A DNA stretch of 64,000 bases from Aphrocallistes beatrix. Taxonomy: Eukaryota; Porifera; Hexactinellida; Sceptrulophora; Aphrocallistidae. The notes under the pieces were generated by a model that was given only the letters and a program-made list of their open reading frames with translations, was not told the origin of the DNA and made no database searches. Below, piece after piece: positions 33,701 through 45,700 of this stretch. The stretch is taken from contig OY725496.1 in the NCBI GenBank assembly GCA_963281255.1, forward strand, positions 2,294,001-2,358,000, given 5' to 3'. The position numbers and the translations under genes were made by a program. The first letter of the stretch is position 1. Each line of letters begins with the position of its first letter.

Positions 33701-36700
33701 CCGTCCAATCTTATTACTATCAAGCCTATTACATCTTCCTCCTGTGGTCATCCTCATCTTATATCCTTCCATCTTCTCAAAGCTCGGAATCTTATATCTT
33801 TCCATCTCCTCAAAGCTCGGAAAGGACTAAATCCCCTCGTTTTCTTAGCTATGTATCTGACCACCACCTGACGTTGTTGCCGTCACTGAGACCTGGTTCA
33901 CGTTAAGGGATGCGGCCGTGCCATGAGAGTTGAATGCACTCCACTCGGCTACCAACTCCTTGATCGTGCTAGGTCACCACATCGTCAGGGTGGAGGCACT
34001 GCACTTCTCTGTTGTGATTCCTTCACGCTGAAGTGCAATGCATCTGGTGAGGTATCATTTTTTGAGTACTCGGATTCGACTATCTCTTCTTCTGAAATCT
34101 TATTTCGTGTAATCCTAATATATCGGCCTCCCTACTCAAGGAATCTATTTCTTCCTTCCTTGAACAGTTCTTATCCCTCTTTGAACCCAGCAAGGATCCC
34201 CTGACTGGAGATTTCAATATCCATCTTTACATCCCATATGAGTATATACAGTTCTCCGAGCCCATGTGTTCTCTATCTTTAATCCAGCATGAGAATCAAC
34301 CAACTCATGAGAAGGGTCACATTCTCGATCTGATAATATCCCGTTCTGCTGACAACATCACCCTCTCTAATCCCGCTCCTGTCTATCTATTCTCCGACCA
34401 TTTCTCCTGCTCTTATAGTCTCTCGCTTTCCAAACCTTCTCCTTCCTCTCAGGAGGTTACCTATCGTTCCAAATCCATCAACCTCCCAATCTTTCTTGCT
34501 AATCTCGCTTCCTCTGATCTCTGTGCTAACCTACCTGATCATCTTGAGGAACTTATATCATCATATAGCTGTACTATATCTTCCATCTATGATCAACATG
34601 CTCCTCCGCGAACCAAAACCATCGTCACCCACCCTTGTGTCCCTTCGTTCACCTGCAGCATCAAGCAAGCCAAGCGAGCGAAAAGGAAGGCTGAACGGAA
34701 GTGGCACCATTCTAATGACCCTGACCATTTGGTTGAATTCAAGCATCAGAGGAATCTTGTGACTGACCTGATGAGCAGGGAACGTCGCAGTTTCTATTCT
34801 GATTGGATCAGTCAGTCCTGTCATGACCAGCGCTCACTTTTCCATAAAGCTAACTCATTGCTCGGTTTATGCCAGCAAAAGGTCCTAACACCTCATGCTG
34901 ATAAGGCTGCTCTTTCTCAGGAACTTGCCAACTTCTTTGTTTTTGAGGTACATAACATCCATTCCACCATCGATTCCAATGTATCGTCGTCTTCCGTTAT
35001 CCCCTCAGATAATTCAAACATTGAATCCCAACATACTTTCCACCAAGTCAAAGACTTATCTGAGGAAGAGATCGTTTCCCTTGTTTCCTCCGCTCCTAAT
35101 TCATCTTGTATCATCGATCCCATCCCAACATCCCTGGTCAAATAATCTCTGCCCATCCTAGCACCCATCCTGACGAAAATCGTGAATGAATCCCTCTCCA
35201 CTGGTCATTTTCCTTCACACTTGAAGCGCGACATCATCCTAACCATACTTAAAAGTCCAAATCCCGACCCCATTATATCTAACTATATTCCTCTTAGCAA
35301 TCTTTATTTCATCTCTAAGATAACTGAGAGGACCGCTTCCATCCAGGTCGTGGATCATCTTACATTACATCATCTCTTCCCCAGATGCAGCCTGCCTACC
35401 GTAACCCTCACTGTACGGAGACGGCGCTCCTGAAGGTCACAAACGACATCCTCCTCAGCCTGAATCGCCAACACGTATCCCTTCTGGTTCTTCTTGATCT
35501 TATTTCAGCCTTCGACACTGTCGACCAATCCATCTTACTCAATCTTCCCCAGTCTCATTTCGGAATTTGTGACTCTTCTCTGTCTTGGTTTGAATCTTAC
35601 CTCTCTGGTAGGACTCAATTCGTCTCGATAAAGGGTACTCATTCCACCAATGTTTCGATACAACACAGAGTTCCTCAAGCTTGGTCTGCTTCTCTTTATA
35701 TACAGTCGACTCCGCTTAATAAGGCCACATCGGTCAGAGGACATTTTGCCCCGATTAAGCGGAGAACCCTATTAACCGAAAATATTTTGTATTAACTTCT
35801 ATGTGTGAGAGCTATTCCGGTCCTGCCAAAAGTGGCCCGATTAAGCGGCTGAGCCGATTAAACAGTGGCCCTATTAAGCGGAGTCAACTGTATATACAAT
35901 CGCTAGCTTGCTTGTGCTGGCTGGCACTTTGTGTCCACCGGAGGCTCCCTTCTGACGCCTGGGGTAACATTGGTTAATTATAAGGGAGATAACATCTCTA
36001 AATATGTCCATCTTAGTGATATTAATATCGATATCACTCGATAAATCACCAAATTTGTTAATTTTAAAAATTTTGATGCTTAATGATGACGTCATAACAG
36101 AGTGATGTGTCATCATCTTTTGATGATAGTTAAACCACATTTGAATAATATTAATATACACATTCTATTAAAGTTTCAGCCTTCTATCCCCTAAAATGGC
36201 TGAGTTATGGTCGAAAAACTGAAATTTATAATTAGAAAAAGGTGACAATGACGTCATAATTTCATGATGAGTCGACATTTTGGTCTGAGCTCAGAATTAG
36301 TGGAGCCATAGCCAAAAGACTCCCACATGCCCAAAATCAGCTTTCTGTTCCTGGCAGTTTCTTCAATCAATTCGTTACATAAATATATATATATATATAC
36401 GTATATACGTATGTATATGTATATATAGTATATATACAGGGTGACAATTAAGTTCTGTTACAAGCTTCATTAGGTATAAAATTTATTATACTTAAACGAT
36501 CTTAGTTATTATGGTCCTTAGAGTTTATAATTCGAATATTTTAATGATTTTAAAAAGTTTTTGATTGAAGAAACTGCTAGACGCAGAAAGCTGATTTTTT
36601 GCTATGGCTCCACTAAGTTCTTATTTCAGACGAAAATGTCGACTCATCTTGGAATTATGACGTCATTGTCACCTTTTTTATAATTAGAAATTTCAGTTTT

Positions 36701-39700
36701 TCGTCTACAACAAGGCCGAGATCTTAATATAATGTTTATATTAATATACCTCACATATGATGCAACTATCATCAAAACTGTTATGACGTCATCATTACGC
36801 ATTAAAATTTTAAAAATTGATAAATTTGGTGATTTTTGTGCGATATCGCTTATAACAGTAGGACCGGCGTATTTAGAGATGTTATCTCCCTTATAATTAA
36901 TCAATGTGATCCCAGGCGCCTCTGGCGGACACAAGTGTCCGCCAGCTGCGCAGTGCAAGCATGCGAAGCGCGCTTGTATATATATATATTTACAAACATT
37001 AATCGAGTTTTAATAGTAAGGATGTATATATATATAGCGAGAGAGAGACGGGATCCTTGAGATCCTCACAAGTGGATCCCAGCTACGTACGTGGAATGTC
37101 GATTGCTTTCACTTCATATCCATGAACATTTTGACCTCAATGATCATATTATATTCCAGTGTAAGACTCCAGCAACATATTGTTACTAGTCATTCAGTTA
37201 GATATACTATACTGCAATATCGATTTTAGAACACCGATTTTACCAATTTTTCCAAGTATTGATCGACTTACGAATTTTCATCCCCAAATTCATTTTTATC
37301 AATAATGATAGTATTTGTATCTTCACTATTCGTAAAACACGAAACCGAGGACATTTCATGCCCCCAATTAGTGAGGTATTCCATCTATTAGAACAGCTAT
37401 TGATGAATCTTTTTTGAAATTTGTACCGTTGGAAAAAATTATTTGCCTTTGTTATGCCCTTTTTATCAATTATGGGACCATTTCAAAGAACGTCCGATTT
37501 TTTCGATTTTTACGATTACAACAGTTCTGTTTCAGAATTTGAAGCTGTTTTTTAATTGAAGTTATAGTCGATTGCATAAGTGATCACTTTGCAAAATATT
37601 ATGCTCATACTACGTACTTAGACTCAATGTAGCATGTGCGTTCAAAATCCGAAATATCTATTTTTAGACACACAATCTTCGTATCGAAACTATCAAAATG
37701 TAAAGCTTGCCCCTTCTAATATTATCTACCCAGTTTTTAGTAGACACTGTACGGAAGTTTTTAAGCGCAAATTAGAATGCATACATAAATACTTAATTAT
37801 TCAATCGCTCATTCAATGTGCAGTCTGGTAACTAAGCAACAATTGAAATATCACTTCATTAGGTATATGATTTATATTGACTAATATATTGATGCAGACA
37901 TAATATTGAACTGTAAGTTTATCAAGACAGCAGAGTTTAGACATATGTATCTTCAATATAGTTCAAATGAAGCAAATTGTAGTTCACAGTAGCTCGCAAC
38001 AATCTTCTCTCCCCGCTTATATAAAAGTTATTGAATTTCGCAAAATTCTGATGGCAGCTCTCTAATACTTGTTCCGAAAAGTAACCCAGCCCTAAAAGTT
38101 CTTCCTCTGGTGATCTATTCATATTGACAGTGATGAGATAGTTTCGGAGATGGTAAAGAAGAAAATGTATCTTGGGAGTTGGTCTGGTAAGCTCTCTAAC
38201 ACGTTTCCTTATTTTGTCAATGTCTTGAAATTGATCTAGCTCTTGTATAGCCATTTTTTCTACCTCTTCACGCATTTTGTTGAATTCTTTTTGGAAGATT
38301 TTGATTGAAGTTTCCCAGTTTGCTTTCAACTCTTTACCGCATACAGAATGTACCAGTTTGGCCGCTGCTTCCATAACTGGTACGAGGGGTTTCATGATCG
38401 GAAAGATATCTAAATTGATCTTCCCCGAATTTTCTAGGATGCGGATGCTAGCTCTCCCGGTGTAACTACCCTCGTGATACTGTTTCGCAGGACTAACAAG
38501 CGGTTCAATCCATTCTAATTCAAGTTTTCTGAAATTTTATTCCCCAAGCAGTTTTCGAGCTAGCCGATCGACAAACTTTTCACGGAGGCCAAGTTGAGTA
38601 TGGACAGCTGCTATCGGAAAGGCTAGCTTGGGATCTTCAAACTTTAGAAGCGGGAGGGTTGAAACTCCGAAGCATTCCTTGGCATGTTTTGAATCGGAGG
38701 AATAAACCTCCTCAATTTTGTTGGCCATACTCTCAAAATGTTCCCAATTTCTCATAAAGCCTTCCTCCTCAGATGTCCAGCAGTACGTGCAGTATGGGCA
38801 TGTATATTTTGCTGCACCTCCAAGTAAACCGCATTTCAAATTTATCACCTTGAGATCCGAGGTAAATATGTTCTCAGGCCTTGTCAAATCAATAGAGGGG
38901 AGTAGTTTTAGGATTTTACGTGAATAATCTCTTGTTTCGGGAGCCTTCGCTACAGCAACAAGCAGGCATCCTTTTACGCTGTCCTTGTACTGTAACCCAT
39001 GTGTGAGTTGCAAAACCACTTTGAGGTCTCATTTCCTATGATCCAATCCCCAACGATACAATTGCGACGGTTTCGAACGAGAATCTTCAGCAAAGTTTAT
39101 CAACGATTCGATATTATTATAATAAACGACCTCTGTTTCCTTTTCGATGTAACCACTGGATTCATCATCACTACTGGATACCCTGTGCTGTAATTTTATT
39201 TGTATCTCAGAAAATATCGGGGAAATGTGGTCAGCGTTGGTAAAATACTTCGGGGACCAGCTGTTTTTATCCCACAAGCTTTCATCCAATTACAGAGCTT
39301 TCGAAGGGATTCAGTTGACAAAGAAATTTATGTCTTCTTTGGTTATGGAAGGCGATTCAAATGGTTTCCCATAGCGCCCGTTAAGAAGACGTATCTTCAA
39401 AGTGTGCATTTCAAATTCTGGAAATTATCTTCAACTGCTCTTTTACGTAGTAAAGCCGCAACTACCTCTTCATCAATACCCTTTTTCTCCAGAAGCTCAA
39501 TTGTATTTTCAATTAAGTTGACACGACTGCAGACGTTACCAATCTTTTGGGGAGATAAACAATGTTTGCAAACTTCTTGTTCACCAGGAGTTGACCAGCA
39601 AACTCTTTTCATGGGTGGTGATAGGTTCGCACCTGCAATCTCACTAGGATGATCAGAAATTAGACCCTTGGATGAATTATGTTGAATTATTGGCCTACCT

Positions 39701-42700
39701 ATTTCACCAGTGTAGGTCTCGCAAATTGAGCAACCAATTCCTGAGTGTTTAGTCGTCACTTTGCGAGGAATTGAATGTGAACCCAATGATGCCAATTTGG
39801 GGACGCGACCTTTAAAAATTGAAGATGCACAGCCTTTACAAATATGCTGTGGATAAAAACATAGGTTAGACTCGTATTCATAATCGATTCCATAGGCATC
39901 TCTTACTGCTTCGATTAGCTTCTCACTAAAATTACGTAGATTGTCACGGGTCTTTCTCTGTAAACAGATTCTACATCGGTTTTCAATTGTTTGTACTTGT
40001 TTTTCGTAGTCATTCATTATTTAGAGATATTATAAATTCCTGAAATAATTTATTGTTTAATATTGTATTATTCTGGTACATATAATGATATTGTATACTA
40101 GATTAGAAACATAGAATACCATTGGAATGGGTGTATCAATGATAGCTGATACGTGTGACATTAACATTCCAATATCATTGGAATGTAGTTTGTGATAAGC
40201 AAAACAAGATTATTGAATCCTCGTTTTAAAATTAGATCGTATGCATCAAGCAAACCACAAAAAATTCGAAATTCAAATTTGAGGTTTTTCTTAGTTACCA
40301 GACTGCACATTGAATGAGCGATTAAATAATTAAGTATTTATGTATGCATTCTAATTTGCGCTTAAAAACTTTCATACAGTTTCTAATAAAAACTGGGTAG
40401 ATAATATTAGAAGGGGCAGGCTTTACATTTTGATAGTTTCGATACGAAGATTGTGTGTCTAAAAATAGATAGTTCTGATTTTGAACGCACATGCTACATT
40501 GAGTCTAAGTAGTATGAGCATAATATTTTGCAGAGTGATTACTTATGCAATAGACTATAACTTCAATAAAAAAACAGCTTCAAATTCTGAAACAGAACTG
40601 TTGTAATCGTAAAAATCAAGAAAAATCGGACGTTTTTTGAAATGGTCCGATAATTGATAAAAAGGGCATAACAAAGGCAAATAATTTTTTCCAACGGTAG
40701 AAATTTCAAAAAAGATGCATCAATAGCTGTTCTAATAGATGGAATACCTCACTAATTTGGGGCATGAAATGGCCCCGGTTTCGTGTTTTACGAATAGTGA
40801 TCTTGTAAAACAATTTTGGTTGTCTTTTATATCAATAATGCACACGTAGTATTTTACCTCTCAATGGCAAACGGTTTACGAACTTCTACGATAGATTTTT
40901 TAAAAAAATACTAAGAACTGAACATCTACAATTGTTATATGATCAATTTTTCTATTATGCTAAAATACTATGGATGGGCTAATGTTTTTTTCTTGTCATA
41001 ATGATGCTGCTTCATTTCCATAATACGTACAAGGATTCTGTTTACCAATTCATAGTACTACCAATTTTACAAATTCATAGTTCTGATTTTAGGATTTTTA
41101 AATTTGTATGCACATAAGAAACATAACATAGGCGTTAGAATCTCTCAAAGAGTGGAGGTTCTTTCCATTTTATCCTGATGATTGGAAATGCTTGTTTTAG
41201 CTTACATTTTATGAATTAATAATAATTATTGCTTGATCCCAAACATTGGGTATAATTGGTGTTGACAAGATTCAAAATGTATATTTAGATTTCTTCCTAC
41301 TACATACTCCTGTATTTATGGCTCCTCAGATGGTGAAAACCACAAGGAAGAGGCTTCTTATTGCTTAAAAATGAAGTTTGATGTCTATAAAAGATAAAGG
41401 ATGAAAAAGCACCCTCTATTGTTGCAACTGAGTTTGGGATCCCAAGATCTTCAGTAGGTGTAATTAAGTGCTCTGGGCCAAAAATGGAAGCATTTCTCTT
41501 GGCTGATACTCGACTTGATTTTCGGGGAACAATGATAAGTACTTCTTTCCCAGAGCTTGGTAAAGCTCTGAAAGTGTTTTTCGATGGACAACGAGCTTTG
41601 GGGTAACGGATATCAGGTGCACTTCTACAGGAGAAGGCAATAATATTTTTTGAGAAGTTATCTGCACCGATTCAAGTGAAGACATCCAATAATTTGCTCT
41701 CATTAGAGGATGTACAAAATAATTCAACGTTAGGCGGAGTTTTATCCACAAATTCAAACAGCGTCATGGAATATTAGCTGCGTAGGGGAGAAGAAAAGCG
41801 CTAATAAGGATTCAGTCAACCCTTTTCTACAGTCCTTTAATTATTTAACAAAGGATTTGACACGCAATCAAATTTATAACTTAGACGAGACCGGTCTATG
41901 TTGGAGGGCAATGCCAACTAAGACACTAGCAGGTCCAATTTAATTAAAGACCTATGGAAGTAAGATTGACAAAGAGAGGGTAACGCTGATGGCGTGCGCC
42001 AATGCATCAGGTAATCACAAACTAGAGTTAGTTTTTATTTACAAGTGCCAAACCCCAGGGCTTTGCAACAGATTAATGAAAACAAACTCCCAGTCGTATA
42101 TTAGAGTCAGCCCAAAGCATGGATGACTACGGAATTATTTGACAATTGGTTCCACAATTATTTATTCCCGCTGTCAGTAATTATCTCAAAGCGCTAGGCC
42201 TATAAGAAGCTGTACATATAATGGATAATGCTCCAAGCCATACAAATTTTCAAATCTAATGAGTTCTGCTGATACTAAAATTAATTGTCTCTTTTTCCAC
42301 CTAATACTACATCAATTTTACAGTCCATGGATCAAGGCGTGTTAGATACCTTAAAACGGCACTATAGAAAGAAAATAATGAGGAATGCCCTTTTAATGAA
42401 GAAAATGAATTGAAAAATATGTCTGCTGTGAAAAATTCTGCATGTAGAGAGGGGAAAGTTTACCACTTTATACATAATTTACATTAATATAGTTAGAAAC
42501 TTGAGTATCTTGTGAGATTCATTAAATCCATTCTAAAATGAAATGAACATAATTAACGATGATGATTGTAAAATAGGATATCAAGTCTCAAGTTTATATT
42601 CAAAGATAAAATTATGATTACTAATGATATTTATTGCATGCTATCTACTATAGTTCTTGTAAACATGATAGTACGCTGTCCCCATTAAGTATCCTGTCCC

Positions 42701-45700
42701 CATTAAGTATCCCTGGTCCAGTAATATAGGCGTTTCAATTTGCGATGCGCCTCAAAATACGATTCAATAGGGCTTAGATTAGTTAATTAATGAGGTTAAC
42801 ATTCGGTAAATTCCTTCGATCGAAAAGAAATTCTAAATCGACCCATTTCGCCGAATTTTAACAATATTAGACTGCACCATAGCCTACTATAATAAGGCCT
42901 CAGAGTAACTTGCGAATTTGGCACTAGGGATGCAGTAGAAGATGGTTGAAGAAATACATGAGCTGCCTTAAATCATTAACAAAGCACAATAGAGCTTAGG
43001 AATGTATTACCAGCATATATAAATATGGTGTCAAAGCACCCATATCCGTTGTTAAAATTTAGATAAGTCATCAAATGATTCCGCAACAGGCTATATTTGG
43101 GTCAAATTTAGTGATTTTCAGAGGTCGTTTAAGGACACTTCTAAGTGTTTTTATTATAAAGTTTTTCGCATTGAACTGAGAAGTGAATGTGTTAATACTA
43201 AAAATTTGGAATTTTTTCATGGAATGTTCTTACATTCCAGTGTTGCTATAGAAACGTGTTTTGGTCAGTTGGGGCTATATCTTGAAAACAGCGATAGCTA
43301 GACATTCAAATTTAATCCCATTTGATAGCAAATAGGCTACTTCCTATTATGCTATAATACAATTTCATTGTCTTATTCAATAATTTACGAGTTATTAGAC
43401 AATTTATCATATTGGTCACATTTGGTAATTTGTCGAATATCTCATAAACCATTGAATTTAGACACAGAAATTGTATTATAGCTAAATAGGAAGTAGCCTA
43501 TTTGCTATCTAGCTATCGCTGTTTTCAAGATATAGCCCCAAATGACTAAAACACGTTTCCATAGCAACACTGGAATGTAAGAACATTCCATGAAAAATTT
43601 CCAAATTTTTAGTATTAACACATTCACTTCTCAGTTCTATGCGAAAAACCTTATAATAAAAACACTTAGAAGTGCCCTTAAACGGCCTCTGAAAATCACT
43701 AAATTTGACCCAAATATAACCTGTTGCGCAATCATTTGATGACTAATCTAAATTTTATCAACGGATATGGGTACTTTAACACCATATTTATATATGCTGG
43801 TAATACATTCCTAAGCTCAAATGTGCTTTGTTAATGATTTTAGGCAACTCATGTATTTCTTCATCCAACTTCTACTGCATCCCTGGTTAAGTTACTCTTA
43901 GGCCTTATATATGGTAGGCTATGACTGCACCTTTAATATTGTGTTTAAGATGAAACTGCAGATATCCGAATTTAATCGAGTCACCATGACGTCTTCATGA
44001 TGACGTTACTGAAACATCCATAGTATAGATTTCATTAATAAAAAGTTCACTTCTAGAACTTACTAGAAGATAATAACTCTGCTTTTCCCTTTGTTATCAT
44101 GACGTCATCTTGAAAAATCTCATGTTATTAACTTTTCAACTGTAGTTAGTCGATGCATCACGGCCTGCTGATCTGGGCTGCTACCTGGCCAATCCGTTGT
44201 ATTTATATACCATTATTTTGCTTGATTTCCTTGGCAACCTTTGAAGTGTGGTTGGGATAGTTGTCTTTTTTGACGATCCAACTATCCTTGTAGAAAATGT
44301 TGGCTGTAGTTACTAAACACTCATTTAGAATATCAGGTGGCTTCATTGCTATCTCAAGCTCAACCTGATTGTGACCCAAAATTCTGTAGTGTTCCAGTAG
44401 AACTAATAGCCATATAAAAATCGTACAAAGGACTGTTAGTTCCCATGGAAAGGTCTATCCCAGTTTCGTTTCTTTCAAAGATGTCTTTTCCTTTAATAAA
44501 CCTCATCTTTGTTTCAAGCTCCGTAATCTCAGCTTCACCAAATGTCCCGCTTGTTTTATTTATAGATGTCAGTTTGTCACTGCTAGCTGGTTTACATATA
44601 ACCAGAATTTTAACCATTTTTTGTAAACATAATCTTTCGTCCGTATTTTTAGTCTTGATTTTTATGCACCAAATTTAAGGGATATATGATCAATTAAATC
44701 AATATTATTGCTCCATCGATGGTTAGAATAGCTGTAGAGCGATATTTCAGCATCTGACATTTGAAAGTTTTCTGGAGGGATCACCTTATTTGCTCGCTTC
44801 GCTCGTTCTGGACGAGGCGCATGCATTTGTCAGAATTTCTGTAGTATTCATTTGTCAGACAACTGTATGCATTTATCAGACAGCTGTATGCATTTGTCAG
44901 ACAGCTGTATGCATTTGTCAGACTGCTGTATGCGTTTGTCAGACAGACGTATGCATTTGTCAGAATCTTGAAGTTGTCTATCGTCCGAATTTCCTTGACT
45001 AGCTTTTGTCAGAATGTTTTATCGAATTATGCAAGTGTCAGAATGGAATTTCTAGAGTTCTAGTAAATGACACTCAACCACCCAGTCAAGAAATAAAAAT
45101 GACACTTCCACACTCAATTGGGCAATATTTCGAACTTGAAAATGCTCCCTTTCACACCTTTATTATCATATTACTCTCCAAAATGCTCAATATCGCTCTC
45201 CCATTCATTCAAAAAGAAACAAAATGCCACTCAACCACTTTCTCACGAAGCTAGAGTTATAACAGGAACGATAATATAATGTCTGACAAATGCAGTGCCC
45301 CCTTTTGGACTCCCCAATCCAAAATCCTGGCTACTTCATTAATGCTGGTCTTCTACGCGAATTTAGGACAGTCGAATTTAAGTAAGACCCTAAAATTAAA
45401 ATCTCTGGAGCCGCCCATAATATGCTCAACAGTTACAGGTGCCAGTATAATTCCTTGGGTTTTATAATTATACCATAACAAAGTATCCATTCTAATGACC
45501 TCATTATACTTTGCTAATGAACCAGGATTATATTTTCATTCTAAATCAAAATTCATAATTTATGAAAATTGACAGGTTGTGGCGCTTCTAACTTTGCAAA
45601 TAAAAGCATATAGCGCTCCACTCTATCTAATTGTAGGTCAAATCACACTCTAAGTCGACTTCGGAAATATATACCTAGGTTAAAAACTAAATAAATAAAC

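Larger units (their letters stand above)
37324..40799 (-). mobile_element. RAG1/Transib-like DNA transposon, complete ends, 3,476 bp
   Basis: Both ends read CACTATTCGTAAAACACG on their own strand. The terminal inverted repeats are about 510 bp (37324-37836 and 40290-40799), diverged by scattered substitutions and small indels. The pentamer ATCTT is duplicated exactly at 37319-37323 and 40800-40804. A CAC-starting end with a 5-bp duplication is the signature of the Transib/RAG transposon group; V(D)J signals begin CACAGTG. One minus-strand gene lies between the repeats. It sits in intron 2 of the TBK1-like kinase, antisense to it. A CMC (CACTA-Mirage-Chapaev) relative is the main alternative, but those elements have 2-4 bp duplications. 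Confidence 0.85.

Noticed and set aside
33601..33906. Ser/Tyr-rich open frame before the LINE
   Set aside because: It overlaps another frame of the same C/T-rich LINE 5-prime region; no domain is recognised.
34561..35201. Minus-strand open frames over the LINE
   Set aside because: Antisense shadows of the reverse transcriptase coding region.
37634..37831. 65-codon open frame in the left terminal repeat of the RAG1-like element
   Set aside because: It lies within the inverted repeat, has no counterpart frame in the right repeat and has no recognised motif.
37937..40017. RAG2-like partner gene next to the RAG1-like gene
   Set aside because: No Kelch-like or PHD-type frame is visible between the terminal repeats on either strand; the space is filled by the RAG1-like gene.
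44790..45002. Cys-rich repeat protein (repeated CICQTAV)
   Set aside because: The frame is produced by a 21-bp minisatellite; no signal peptide, homology or conserved context supports a gene.
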